Source: Furcasterigmium furcatum
Taxonomy: Eukaryota; Ascomycota; Sordariomycetes; Glomerellales; Plectosphaerellaceae
Reading direction: 5' to 3'
Length of the DNA stretch: 64,000 bases
Assembly (NCBI GenBank): GCA_001599815.1
Contig: BCIA01000002.1
Location: 1,247,831 to 1,311,830, forward strand
Position 1 is the first letter of the stretch; each line of letters opens with the position of its first letter. Under the pieces are notes generated by a model. It was not told the origin of the DNA, searched no databases, and was given only the letters and a program-made list of their open reading frames with translations. Below are positions 23,767-36,024 of the stretch, piece by piece. Both the position numbers and the translations under genes were made by a program.

Positions 23767-26700
23767 TCAGATCGCAGCTGAAGCGGCGGCATGCGCCGGA
23801 GGGTCAGGCATGGCAGCAGGCGTGTCGTCGCCGCTCGACGACTCGTCCATGGCGCTGCCCTGGATACGACGCTTGGCTTCCTTCTTCTCGGCCTCCGTGA
23901 CGTCCTTGGCGTCCTTGCGCATGTCGGGCGTCCACTGGTGCTCCCCGGGCGAGTGGCCGATAGACATGCCCGCACGGACCAGCGTTTCGAGGGCGCCGTT
24001 GGAGTTGTCGACGAGGTCGTCGTCGAAACGCATCTTGCCTTCCTCGAAGAGAAGGACGATCGTGCTGCCTCCAAACTTGAAGTACCCGAGCTCATCGGCG
24101 CGATTGACCTGGTCGCCCTCGTTGACGGTGATAACCGTGCTGCCCACCATCATCGCGCCAACGCAGATGACCATGACGCGACCATGCGTAGGGCTGTCGA
24201 TGGGACAGATGACCCTCACGTTTTCGCCGTAGACGTCGAGAGCAGATCGGATGGCCATGGGGTTGACAGTGTAGTACTCGCCCGCAATCAGCTTGGGCTT
24301 GTCCATGACTCCGTCCACCGGGATGTGGAAGCGGTGGTAATCTTGGGGCGCCAGACGGAAAATGCCCAGCGCGCCGTTCTCGTATCGCTTCGCGTCCTCC
24401 GGGTAGGCGTCTCCCAGAAGTCTCGAGACGGAGAACTCCCGACCCTTGATCCAGACCTTGGTCGCCTGGCTGACGCTGTTGAAGACGACGGATCGGCAGT
24501 CCGCAGGCGACACGACGATGCGAGGGTTGTTGGGGGCGGAGCATGGGCGAGCATCCGGCTTCAGGGCGCGGTAGAAGAACTCGTTGAAGTTCTTGAAATC
24601 CTCGATGGGATGCAGAACCTCGGACATGTCCAGCCGGTGGAACTCGATGAACTTGGGGATTTCATGCCTGGATGCGGGATCGTCGAACTTCCTGCCCTGC
24701 TTCACGCTCATGCTCTTCAGCATCTTGCGAACTAGAAGCTTTCATTAGCCAAGGTGCTCTTGTCGCAGCTGCATCAGAAAACTTACTCCTCTTGGTCTCC
24801 ATGTTGTTGGACTTCAAGCCCTTGTACAGAAGACGGATGCCGAGACGAACGTAGACGCTCATCTTTTCCTCGTTGATCTGGCCCGTGATCCTGTCCTGCA
24901 CAAGGATGTTTGCCGAGTTCGCGCCAAGTTTGTACCCTCCATACGAGATCTTGGTGATGACCTTGGAGTACCACTTGCGCTGCGCCTGGCTGGAGGTGAC
25001 GAATCCGCCCATGACGAGGTTGTTCACCTGTCGCCAGTCCTGGCTCGCGCATGTCGCTATGTGGGTGATGATGTCGGTGTCCTTCCGCTTGTTCAGGCGA
25101 GGCTGGTGGCAGATGGGGCATTCACGGATCTCCACGACGTGTTCTTCCGCGCCGCGTTCCTCTGCAAGGTCGTCGCGGCCCAGATAGTCGCCCTCTTCGC
25201 CGGGAGTGTTCAGCTCCGGAACGGCAAGGGTCGACTCCGATGTCAGCGTCGGGTCGGTGGTCAGCTCAGCATCCTGGGGGGCACCATCCTTGGGGCCCAG
25301 CAGCGGCACAGTGAGGGTCTTGGCAGCCTTGTCTGCGAAGGCACCCTTGACCCGATCCGCGAGGGATTGCTGAGGACGGCTCTTAGCCTCAAGTTGATCC
25401 TCCAAGCAAATGACCGCTTCATCCATCGTCAGGTCGTAGATGTCATCGCCAGACTCGTCGTGGGCCTTGTGAGGGAATCGCTGGAAGAAGCTATCGATGG
25501 TCGATTCCCGCAGGGTCGAACCCAGCGTATCCAGCATCGTCGTGAGCTCGACTTTGCTGATGCGGCCACTCTCATCCGTGTCGTACTGCTTCAGGAGCGA
25601 ACGCCAGAACTGTTGTCGGAGAGCCGGATAGGGGACATATTTGGCGCGGAGGTAAATGGTCGGGCTGTGCTTGGCTTCCCACTTGCGCGCGTCTTTCATC
25701 TTCAGGGCAATCTGATAGTCCTCGAAACCTGCGCCTTCCGCGTCGCCCTCGCCAGTATCGGCTCCAGCGCTAGCAAGAGCCTGATCAGGGGTAAGAAACT
25801 CGGGGTTCAGGGCCGTGTGGGCGCCGGGAGAGGTAGAAAGCTGAGAAACTCCGGAAGCGGCACTAGCGTTCTTCGACAGCGGAGGTCGCACCATCTTGCT
25901 CAAGCTCTGTTGCGATGAGGTGCGGGACATGGCGAGCTTTCGGAACCGGGAGGTCTTGAGGGGCGCGGCATTCTGGCCAGGCTCGGGGACGTCGGGCAGC
26001 TGGTACAGACCGGTCTCGGGGTCGGCCTTGGGGGAGTTCTCGATGAGATCGCGGATGGAGAGGTTACAGTCTGCCACGAAATCGTTGGAGGAATACTTGT
26101 CGTGGTCGATGACGGTGAAGTTGAAGGAATAGGACTGCTCGTGGCTCTGAACGTGGAATATCATCTTCTCGTTGTAGACTGGGTTCAGACTGTGGCGTAC
26201 TCGTTTGGTCCTGTACGTCTTCTTGCCGAGAGAGACGACGACGAAGGGATCCATGTCGAAGCTGGTGCGGACCGAGTTCGGCTCCGGGGGGAGGTCGGTA
26301 ATGTTCTGGACCTCGAGATAGATGATGCCCACGACATCGCTGCCGTTGTTGTTGAACTCGTAGATGTTACCGTCCTTTCTCCTTCTCCTGCGAAGGCCCT
26401 TGATTCTGAGGCGGCGCTTCTTCTTCTCGAGGGCCTCGGGCTTACTGAGGTCTTCGTCGTCGGAGAGGTCGGATTCGAGATCGAGTTCCTCGTCGTCTTC
26501 GTCATCTGCCAGGGGGTCGCGGTTCAGGGGGGGCGAGCGGGAACCGCTGTCGCTGGTAGGGCCCCTGACGGGTTGTAATGAGGGCGTCATCAGAGGGGTG
26601 GCGCTCCTCGAGGTGACGGGAATCTGCCTGGCGAGACTGATGAACTTCTCAAAGATCTGCTCTCGCGAGGCATTGACCTCGGAGCGATCGAGGAGGGTGA

Positions 26701-27396
26701 ACTGCAGCAGGACCTCGCCAGAGACGACGCTCGTCTTCTTGCCGGGGCGCTTGCTCTTGAGAGGGTACCATGTCGGCTCGTGCTCGGCCTTTTCGTTGGA
26801 AAACACCTCTTCAAGGGCGATGTCGAATTCGCCCATGTAATCCTTGCCGAACCGATCCTTGTCCCAGCAGATGACATCCAAGAGGAGGCTCTGCGGGGTG
26901 TTGACGGGGAGTTCTTCGATTACGTTCCATTCTGGGTTGAGAGATTTGGGCACTTCGTGGGTGACGGCTTTCGCATCGCCGAGGGTGAGGACGAGGTACT
27001 GCGTGAGGAGACGTGTCAGATTTGGCGTTTGAGCTATGGGGAAAGGAATCGTGCAGAGTGGCATCCTCAATTGCAACGTACCGGATCAGATGTGCCGCTC
27101 CTGTCTTTGGCAGCGAGATTGCGAGCCTGCAGATTCGAACATGTCAGCTACTCCCGTGGGATCCAATGTTGCCGCAGGCCTTCCGGGAACCTGCGGGTTC
27201 GGGGGAAACGCACCCTCAGAATGACGACCTTGAGGGCAAGGCCGTTGTCTTTCGGCGGGCTCAGCTCAGACGGCATCTTGGGGTTGCTGGTCGGTGCGGC
27301 GCCGTTGTAGCTGTTTGATCGCATAGGACTACTTGTGCGGCTGCTGTGGATGGAGGAGCTGGACTTCAAACGTCCGGGAATGATGCTGCGGACCAT
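23767..27396 (-). CDS. psd2: Phosphatidylserine decarboxylase proenzyme, Psd2 type with C2 domains
   Basis: Converts phosphatidylserine to phosphatidylethanolamine; the Psd2 class acts at Golgi/endosome membranes. Exons 27396-27214, 27126-27082, 26998-24787 and 24731-23767; introns 87, 83 and 55 nt; 1134 aa. Start ATG 27396 is in the context ccaccATGG. Layout: C2 domain 1 spread over the three first exons (LKVVILRARNLAAKDRSG, then YLVLTLGDAK), an acidic linker, C2 domain 2 (about 300-400; FDMDPFVVV), an EF-hand-like loop DTDESGRIS, a Cys-His cluster (CPICH...H...C) and the decarboxylase domain. Catalytic features: DYHRFH, VGAMMVGS, and the self-cleavage site GGST (about 1034-1037), whose Ser becomes the pyruvoyl group. 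No mitochondrial presequence, consistent with Psd2 rather than Psd1. Confidence 0.93.
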
Positions 27397-30300
27397 GGTG
27401 GGCTCGAGAGGAGGGGGGAGTTCCCTAAAAAAGGGCTCGCGCTTACCAGAAACAGCCCAGCCCAATGGCTCGTCGTTGGGTAACGGCGGTTCAGCCCGGT
27501 GGCCTGAATCCGCCGGAGCGTGCGCGCGTCACAGCACCAAAACTGACGCTGTGTTCCGTGCGGGGGGTGACGTAGGCGATTTCTGTCGGCTGACGGTAGG
27601 GCGATGCAGCTGCCGTTCGGGGGGGCTTGGGGAGAGGGGGGGCTCAGGTCGGTCGCTTTTCTGGGGCGGGATCTGCCAAGGCTTGGAGAACTTTCACTGC
27701 CTGCGACACGTCGTGGAGGAGGATTCGCTGGTCGCGCGACGGGGAGCGGGATTCTCGGGCGAATCGGTGGGAATGCGTGGCTCAGCTGGGGGCCACGAGG
27801 ATCGTCGCGCGTGTCCCTTCCTTTTCGATCCTGTCTATCGTCGATACGATCGGGTCTGTCGGTGATGGCGGCGATTTAGTGATGAATGGTCAAGTATGTA
27901 TTCTCGAACAAAAGGTGTTTCTCGGGTGGTGGGTGCTGTGGAGGTCGAGGTCCTCGGGGGTGGAATAGGAGAAACAGTGAGGTGTAGTAGTGCGTCAGGA
28001 AGGAGAAACGAGAAGCAGCGGAGGGAGCTGCGACGCGAGGGACGACGTCGCAACACTCGTAATAAATAAAATAAGAAAAAAGCACGGCCAGCTCACGGTC
28101 TTGGTCCTTTTTTGTCGGTCTGACCGGCTCGAGACAGTGAGCAGCCAGGCCAGAGCTGTCCGTCCTCTTTTTCCCCTATCGGGACAGCTTCCGCCAAGGG
28201 GGGCCAAACGAGCGCCCAGGGCAATTAAACCGTTGACCGCGGAATGGAAACGAAATAACCGTGGGCCGCCCAACAATTGTCTGACCAGGAGGTTCAGGGA
28301 CACGCGGCGGACAGACACAAAATAAACAATGGAAAAGGAATGAGGTTGAGAAACAACTCACTCTCTGCTCGGGTTTATTATCATTCGCAGCAGGGTGGTG
28401 CTGCTGCTCCGCTCGACTTGACTCGACCGGACTCGACTCCCTCTTTCATGGGGACATCCCCAGTCCGGAGGTACGGTCAACGGGCCTGGCCTATCTCCAA
28501 GCGGATGGATCTAAAAGTAGCCGCGGCGGGAGCTTTCTCAAAATGCCTCTCAGCTGCAGCAAGGAGCAAGGGCACTAGGGGAGCTCTAGCGGAGGTCGGT
28601 CCTCAGGTTGTCCGTGGTGTTCTTTTGTTGGTGCTTGCTGTCTCTGTCTCCTCCGGTGACCGCTTCGGGCGAGCTGAGCGAACCGAATCGACGCGAAGGG
28701 TTTCGGTCGGTGAGGCAGCCTGGGGCGGGATGACCAGATGGAAGGACGACCATGATATATGTGGCCGAGCCACCTGTCGAATGGCCATCAGGGCGTTCGT
28801 TAATCCTTCGCTGGGCCGCCTTGTCATTCGTCATGAGAGTCCGAATGGTGCCCCCGTGTGTCTCTCGTCTGCGGATTCTACTCGTAGGTACCTCCGTGTG
28901 AGGGTCGCGGGATGGAATGTCCCAACAGTCCGTCGCCCAGCCCATGCCGCCAAGAAGGAGGCAAACGAATGCCCCTCCATTTCACATGAAGGCGTTGCAT
29001 TGTCTCTCAGGGCTGCCGGACACAGTTGACGGAGGTGTCCATTGGCAAACCAGGGCCCAATCACCGGAACACGATTGACTGGGACATGCTGTGACGTGCT
29101 GACGTGCATTGGGAAGCTGCGATCCGTCCGTCCTGCCTGCTTGCCTGCTCAATGGGAAGGAGCCGGTTTCAGGCTGTGACAATCTGCTGCTACCTGGTGC
29201 ATAGCACCTTCTTGCTTCCTGGTTCCTTCCCTCCCGCCGTCAAATCCCTCCGACTCAGCCCTGGGAATCCTCCCGTTCCTCTGTCGTTCTTCAGCTCTGC
29301 CGTCGTTGTCGTTCGACCGACGGCAATGGAAGTGAGCCTCACGCCAGCTCATCGTCCGACGATGCCACGCGTCCACCCTCCCCAGCTGCAGCGCCGAGCT
29401 GCCGTTCCCCAAACCCGCTTTCGGCCAGCATTCGCATTCTCTCTCTCTTAGAGCCGGGCCCTGGCTGCTGCTTCTTCTCTCCCCAATCTCTCACACAGTC
29501 AGCGTCTCCGATTCATCATCCATCACCTGCCAGACGGCTCGGGCCCGCTCTAGCGACCTTCCCCCTCTGGTCCCGCGCCGCCGATAACGAGCCTGGGCAT
29601 CCAAGCATCTTCTAGCAATGATCCTTTCTAGAAGGAGACCGTTGGAATGTGGGTGTGTTGCGGGCGCAGACGACGACCTAGTGAGACGTGATAGCCGCAC
29701 TCGTGGTATCCTACGACAAGCCCACTCGTCACCTGTCTGGCAGGCGTCACAGCTCCGGCTTGGCTGTGGGAGGCTGAGGAACGGGTGGGTACGGCAAACA
29801 CGGCCCTGATATGAATCTCTTCCTCCTCCCGCACCGACATCGACTGAGCCAGCAATTTAGACGCTGGAAAACCGGCATCTGCGCGCCAGGCGATCCGGCT
29901 CTTCCATCCGCAAGGCGCACGAATGGATGGATACCTCACACGAGCACCCAGAGTCCTCCCGTACGGACGCAACCCCGCGGAAAAGAGTCGGTAAGCTTTG
30001 CCCCTGATTGCGCGACAAGCTAGCCGTGTAATTTCTGTGGATGCTTGCCCTCTCCCCGCAGACCTTTCTGCGCGGGGGACACATCATGGGTTCTGCTGAC
30101 CTCGGTGGAGGAGCATTGTCACTCGTGGAAACGGCGTTTCCTCGCCCATAGATCCCTGCTCTGCCTGCGAGGTCGCGAGACAATAGCCAGAAGCTCGAAA
30201 AGCCCGCACTTTGGTCGGACGTTTCTGTCCGAATTGTCTGCGTCTTGCCCGATCCTCTTCCGCTGCCGGGCACCAAACGGCTTGGTCTCTGGCAACCTTC

Positions 30301-31062
30301 CAGAACAGAGGCTCATGGATTCAACGTGTGGGTGCCAAGATGCCAAGTTCACCAGATCACGCCGACAGCTTGGCATTCGGCGGCTTTGCATCTTCTTGGC
30401 GTCCAGCGCATCGCACATCACCGTCCAGCGTCGTGGATCGCGCGGGTGCTAGTATCGCGGGGTGAATATCCCTCCGCAATTCGTGCCGGTCGGTCTGCCC
30501 GAAACCATCGGGGACATTGCATTGACCTCGACAACGCGGGTTCAGGACCCACGACAAGACCATTCGCCGAGGCTACAAGAACCCAGGGACATATCCATGG
30601 ATTTGGGACTCGGATGGCAACGGCCTCCGCAGCCGCCGACCCGGCTGCCGCTCGCTTGGATCAACGCCTCCAAGGCCGCTGGATATTAGCCTGCCTCCCA
30701 TCCCACCGCACGCTGCAGCCACACCCGCGAGACATCCGCTCGATCATTGTAAGAGTTCCGCTCCGGCCGCAAAGGCCGTTCTACATTTACGGACCCAGTG
30801 GGCCGTTGATATTGATATTCCCGGCGGAGCTTGGCACGCCACGGGCGCGCGGACGCCCGGCCACTAAGTAATGTCCGTTCTCCGAGGAGGTCCCCGCGTT
30901 GTATGATGATCTGGCATCCTCCATCTGGCAGTGACTCCGATCGGCAAGGTGCAGCGCCCTGCCAAGTCGGTATTGCAGATTGCCTAGAATGAGGAGGCCG
31001 CCCATGGCCGTCCCTCCACCAAGTGAATATACCCGTGCGCCTGACTGAAGGGCACGTGCAGG
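27397..31062. other. Gene-free 3.7-kb region upstream of psd2
   Basis: No supported gene. A possible leader intron of psd2 (minus strand; donor gtaagc near 27450, acceptor tttttag near 27427) lies just upstream of its ATG. A 250-codon frame at 28277-29029 begins at a non-ATG codon and shows no domain. The part from 30000 to 31060 has several overlapping 100-200-codon frames without recognisable homology and may hold decayed sequence next to the GH43 island. Confidence 0.45.
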
Positions 31063-31132
31063 TGCCAGGGTTTGAGAACCACCGTCGTGATATACCGTGC
31101 GGTTCAAGACAAGCGTTTGAGACCTGGCCATA
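31063..31132 (+). repeat. Repeat A, copy 1 (left edge of GH43 island)
   Basis: About 70 nt aligning in the same orientation with 37805-37873, including shared GTGCGGTT and CTGGCCATA blocks; differences are mostly C/T and A/G. Read on the minus strand both copies contain an NRTVYH peptide, so the repeat may derive from old coding sequence. Confidence 0.6.
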
Positions 31133-31153
31133 AGCTCTCGACGTCAATAGCAG

Positions 31154-31269
31154 TGTATCCTGCATAGACTTTTGGGTCATAGAGAGTCAGGCGTTTAATT
31201 AATGTTCATAGCCGAGGCCGTGGAAGCCGAGCCAAGTGCTTCCAGCCTGTTCGACGTTCACGTAACATG
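31154..31269 (+). repeat. Repeat B, copy 1
   Basis: Aligns in inverted orientation to 37952-38050, with a 24-nt exact block (31201-31224 against the complement of 37977-38000) and a shared GTAACATG end. This copy has about 17 extra nt near 31232-31248. Confidence 0.7.
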
Positions 31270-31604
31270 ACTTCTTTCAAGTTCACTCCCGTTGCTCTTC
31301 ATCTTGGCTTTCGACGGGACTATACAGACTCATATCTCGAGGATGACTCTTTTATACCTTGTGAGTTTACGGTTTCCCCTGACCTCGCTGACAACGATGT
31401 TTGTGAATCCGGCATCGTTTTCATTGAGACACTGGTCCATGGCAACAGACGGAGAAAGCTGTATCAAGACAAGACCACCAACCTCGGGAAAACTGGTTGG
31501 GAGAGGAGGGGGGATCGAGGGACCTCATCCTCCTCGCCAAAATCAGGATGTCCCGCAAGGAAGAAGGAACCCGCCCTGGGTGTTCTTCTGGCCGGCCGTG
31601 TCGC

Positions 31605-33278
31605 TTAGGACTCCGGGTTGCAGGTCTCGAGGATGCAATGGCTGGCTCGAATTTCTCCGCCCAGGGCCAGCGTCGCGAAATTGAAAAGTCCAAAGCGGTA
31701 ACCGATGAAGCCCAGCATGGACTTGGTCAAGGTGTAAGCCGGACCGAGCCGCGTGAAGGCCACCCCGTCGTAGCTGTACTCAAACGTGGCTGCTCTCTCC
31801 TGCTTTGACAACTCGCCGCTATGGAATGCTCTCAGGTCCACCTTGACTCTCAACCAGATTCGGGCACTTCCTTGCAAAGGGGCCTCATCTCTGACCGTGC
31901 CATTCGATATGGACTTCCAATCCAGTGCGGCAGGCAGGCCATTCATGAAGCCAACAGAGGCGCCGGACGGGCCGACCTTGACGTCCTCGACATAGACGAG
32001 TTTGGCGTCGTTGGAACCTCTGCAATGGATTCCGATTTAGGCGCTTTCGTCTCGGAACATGGATACACCCGCTCTGTCCCCTTCCTTCATTCTCGAGGTA
32101 TCCAGACAGAATGTCGCAATACTTCCGGGACCGACGGTCCGAAGGGTCAGGGTGTTCGTCGCGAGGGGAAGACTGCCCGTGACTGTTCCGGTTTCGAGGA
32201 CCAACCAGTCGTCTTGGAGCCTCCATCGCGAGTTGTCCGGGTTGTGGTTCCATTCCCAGCACATATCTAGCCGGGAGCCGTTGAAGTCGTGTCTTCCGGC
32301 AGACGTTTTTGGGAGTGTGGGCAACGGCGGTTCGAGTCTTGAGAGCTGGAAACTCGTAATCGAGAAGCCATTGTCCCTTTGCGTCATGGTAGTCGGCCAC
32401 AACGCTGGGCCACCCTTCTCTATCGAAGATCACCGGCGCCAGCACGGGGATCCGTCCCACAGGGAAAGCATCGGTGAAGCACATGAAATACCACTGCCCA
32501 TCTGGGGTATCGACAAGGCCTCCCTGGTGTGGTGGCCCGGCGCCCACGACCGGGGAGCGCATCTGGTTGATGACGTCCCGCCTTTCGTAAGGTCCGAAGG
32601 GTGACCGAGACTTCAGCATGCATTGCATGTCCCCCGAGCCTGTGAGCCAGATGTAGTACTGCCCCCGATCTTATACATCCTGGCGCCCTCGAGATAATCC
32701 TCTGACGTGTAGACAGCCTGGCTTTCGTCAGGCACAGTTGGGAGGGAGGGACGAAGGAGAGCCAATTTATTACTCACCCTGTTCGCAACCTCACTCAGCC
32801 CGTCCGGGGAAAGCTGGGCAACTTCGATGGTCTTGGTTCCATGGGCGATGTACATAGTGTCATCATCGTCAATAAGCAGGCCGAGGTCGTAGTAAAACCT
32901 CTCGATCGGTGGGTAGGCCTTCCAGGTATCGCTGGGACACGCCGCAGTATAGATGAAGGTGCCATCCGTTCCCTGGACGGGACTATAAAAATAGAATAAC
33001 CCGTCGCTCTTGCGATAGCGAACAGTCGACGCCCATACTCCCTTTCCGTACGCCAGAGCTCGTTGGCCATCGATGGAGAATCGAGCACTTGGTGGGAGCT
33101 CAGGCACTGAGTGGCCGACGTATTCCCAGTTCACCAAGTCCAACGATTTTAGGATTGGCGCACCAGGAGAGAAATGGAATGAGGAAGCACTCACGTAATA
33201 TATGTCATCGACTCGGAATACGTCGGGATCGGGTAGGTCTTCCCAGACGATGGGGTTCGTGAACATCGTCGTCGACAT
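31605..33278 (-). pseudogene. GH43 glycoside hydrolase pseudogene (beta-xylosidase/arabinosidase-like)
   Basis: Relic of an intracellular-type GH43 enzyme (no signal peptide). Start ATG 33278; exon 1 to 32778; intron 32718-32777; exon 2 from 32717. Catalytic marks of the five-blade propeller survive: LPDPDVF (general base Asp), LLIDDDDTMY (Asp) and LEGARMYK (general acid Glu). Breaks: (1) a frameshift in a run of five Gs on the minus strand (+ strand 32662-32666), after which a frame needing one more base reads QYYIWLTG; (2) a second shift near 32320-32332 before PLPTLPKTSAGRHDF; (3) an in-frame TAA at 32037-32039, after which the same frame continues with IGIH...LVYVEDVKVG to a C-terminal beta-sandwich domain and the final stop at 31605. 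Homopolymer error could explain (1), but not all three. Confidence 0.85.
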
Positions 33279-34126
33279 CTTATGATGACGTTGTCTATCA
33301 ATAATAGTAGAAAGGGGGTGGCGGCGCAAGAGTTGAGAGAGTTCTGACACTGTGATAGAAGTTTGGACAAGAAATCTGGGACAGGTGAAGTCCTTGAGGT
33401 TGCTATAAACAAGTCATGGCGATAACTATAGGCAACGGAAGCAGGGTCGAGGGATAGGACGACTCGTGCCGGTTGGCCTCAACGCAGAGCCGCCTTGGTT
33501 AGCTGGCATGCTTGTCCGATAGCTGTCGGTCTTACTTCCACCGAGTGCGAGTGCAGTCGCTCAGCTAGCCTCCTCGGTCTATGATCTCAGGAGTTCTACA
33601 CGTAACGCCCAAAATCTAGCCAAGAAACATGGCCAAAGTCAGCATATGGATTTAGCCTGAATACCAATAGTGCCAGCCGAGGGGTAAAAGTTCCTTGATG
33701 CGGCGTCTCTGAATTGGTCTGTCGCTGGTCTTTGCAGAGAGACAAGGGCACAGTGAAGATAGAGGCTCTTAGCACTACCTAATTAAGCATCGTCGACATC
33801 CACATTCCACTCCAGGATGACGGGGACGGGACTATAGCCGACACGAACGAGAGCTAGGAGAGCCTCGGACTATTTCCACTCCTTAACAGTATCGGACGCT
33901 CAGTCTCGCCAGGATCCGACTCAGTGGCGCTTCTGGAATCTGGGGGCTCAACCTGCAGAGGTGAGACCCCTTTTTATTTTCGTATTTATTTTCGTATCCG
34001 ATGCGAAAACTGAACGAGCTACCTTACCCCATGCCACACTAACGATAGTCTAACCCCTATCCGCGGGACATAGCCGCATAGTGGTCTGCGACGACTACTA
34101 GTCGCACTCCCATCAACCTCCCTTGA
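33279..34126. other. Intergenic, divergent spacer between two pseudogenes
   Basis: More A/T-rich than the surroundings. No gene found. It would hold the promoters of the GH43 relic and the regulator relic. A duplicated string TTTATTTTCGTAT (about 33973-33997) is present. Confidence 0.5.
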
Positions 34127-35577
34127 CTCGCCGTGACAGCGTGCCACTTCCCCCCGCGCCTCGTTGTACGAGCGGTACGAAAATTACTTATTGCGCCGGA
34201 AGACCGTGGATCTGCCTGCCTGCTGCTGGTCAGCCAAGCGTCCACCGACACTGGCCAAAAGCGGCATCAAAAGTCGCGGAGCGGTTGTGTCACATGTAAG
34301 AGGAGAAAGATCAAGGTCAGTAAACGACCCTCGCTGGCCAAGATCTTCCTGCGCAACATAGACACTAACAGGCCGTCCTGCAGTGCGACGAGGGCAAGCC
34401 TGTATGTAACAACTGCTGCCGCTTCCAGGTTCCCTGCGGCTACTCCAAGCCCGGGGAGCTGGTCGTCCTCCTGGATCACAGCGCGGCCAGCTCAACGCGG
34501 CGGCATGATCCTCCACCCTCGCCGCCGCGGAGGAGAAAGCCCGGGCGCCCTCGAAAGATCTGGACCGCCCGTGACATCTCGGCGGCCTCGGTCGGTGCTT
34601 TGAAGGGTTGGCTTGAGGCCCAGAGACGCGCCCCTTCTGACCCGGTGCCGTATGGGCCGAGCCTCGAGGACCTGGAACTCCTCCTCTACTTCACCAAGCA
34701 CACGGCGCCGAACCTGGCCATGTTCACGGAGCCCAGGGTCGCCGAACTGGATGAATTCTGGTCATAGAACGCCCCGCGCATCGGCCTATCCAGCCCGTAC
34801 GTCCTCCGCCTGATACTGTCTCTGTTGGCGCGGCACATGATTTTCCTCGAGCCAAGGGCTCGCGAGGAGACTGACAGGCCTCTGGCACTCGCAGAGAGGC
34901 ACGTAGCCTGCGGGGTGGCCGGCATGTCCCCCGCCTTGTCGAGCCTCGACGAGAGCAACTGCAGCACGCTCTATCTGGCCACCTTGCTTGTCTGTTACTA
35001 CACTTTTGCCGCGGGTCCCACGGGCCCCAACGACCTCCTCGTCACCAGCACCGCTGATCTTCGGCCCCAGGCCTGCGTTCCCCTGATCCGCGGCGTGGGC
35101 CTGATTAGAGAGAGGTTCCCGTCCCATGTCCTCTTCACTGGCCTATTCGCCCCCCTGGATCGGAAGGAGGCGGTGGGATCTGAACACTGGCGCCCTCACT
35201 GGGTGGAACTGAACCTCTCCCGGCTCGATTGGGAAGCCCCGCTGGGTCGGCTCAGAGAGCTCGTCGCCTCGCGGCCGGACAGTGACGAGACCGGCCGATC
35301 CTACGCGTTGGACGTGCTTGAGGGCATCTATGAGACCCAGTATGGAAGAGATGGTGCCGACCAGCCCGCCAAGCAAGACCCGGGGCATCGTTTCATCCTG
35401 TCCTGGATATACAAGGTCAACGACAGGTTTCTCGAGAGCCTGCAACAGAATGACGATGTTAGTCTCCTGATACTGGCGCACTTCGCGCCTCTGCTCCAGA
35501 TTCATCAAGATATGTGGTTCCTCCGCGGCTGGACGGAGCAGCTCGTGCTGGGCGCCAGGGCCCTGTTGTCTCCTTGA
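34127..35577 (+). pseudogene. Zn2Cys6 regulator with in-frame TAG, probable pseudogene
   Basis: Upc2-like class of fungal C6 factor (inference from the LELLLYFTKHTAPNLA segment). A typical zinc cluster is split by a 68-nt intron (34316-34383): SGCVTCKRRKIK then CDEGKPVCNNC and a last Cys after 6 residues. The frame then runs without shift to the stop at 35575-35577, except for TAG at 34765-34767 (W-S-stop-N-A-P-R). Downstream sequence remains fully conserved in character (LRLILSLLARHMIF, RLRELVA, FLRGWTEQL). No ATG lies in the open frame upstream of the cluster: it is closed by TGA at 34124-34126, so the start is missing or in an unseen upstream exon. CAG to TAG would explain the stop. Confidence 0.75.
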
Positions 35578-36024
35578 GCCACGTCATGGATGCAGTGGCC
35601 CCTGGAAGCCGCGGGGCTCACGTCCTCCGAGTCTTCTCCGGACTGGGACATGATGGAGGGGGGGTGGGAGCCCGAGGGCTCGGGAGACGTGGGCTTGGGA
35701 CCTCATCATAATGGCGCCGCGGATGTCACCGGCTAAATAGATACCTTAGTAGTGCAAGTAGACCTCGACTCGCATCTATCTGACGGGACTAGGCACCTAG
35801 GTGGGTACTTGGGTGCCACTTGCAGAACCCCTGATCCCCTGAGACCCTCTCGAGGTGAACCTAAGCGCGAGGCTCGGTCGTCACTGGCCCGAGCAGCACA
35901 GAGAGGTCGGCATGTCAGGATATGCCGAGAGTGTAAACACCTACTAGTGGTAACAGGACTTGGGTTCGCTGCTTGTGTTTGCCTCATGCCTCTACCTACC
36001 TTACTTTGAAGACTCGCCACCATC
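35578..36024. other. Intergenic, promoter of GH43 gene
   Basis: No gene. It contains a perfect 10-nt palindrome CACCTAGGTG within a larger inverted repeat GGCACC...GGTGCC at about 35789-35817. Confidence 0.5.

Noticed and set aside
28277..29029. 250-codon frame upstream of psd2
   Set aside because: Non-ATG start, no domain or codon bias, and competing frames on the opposite strand.
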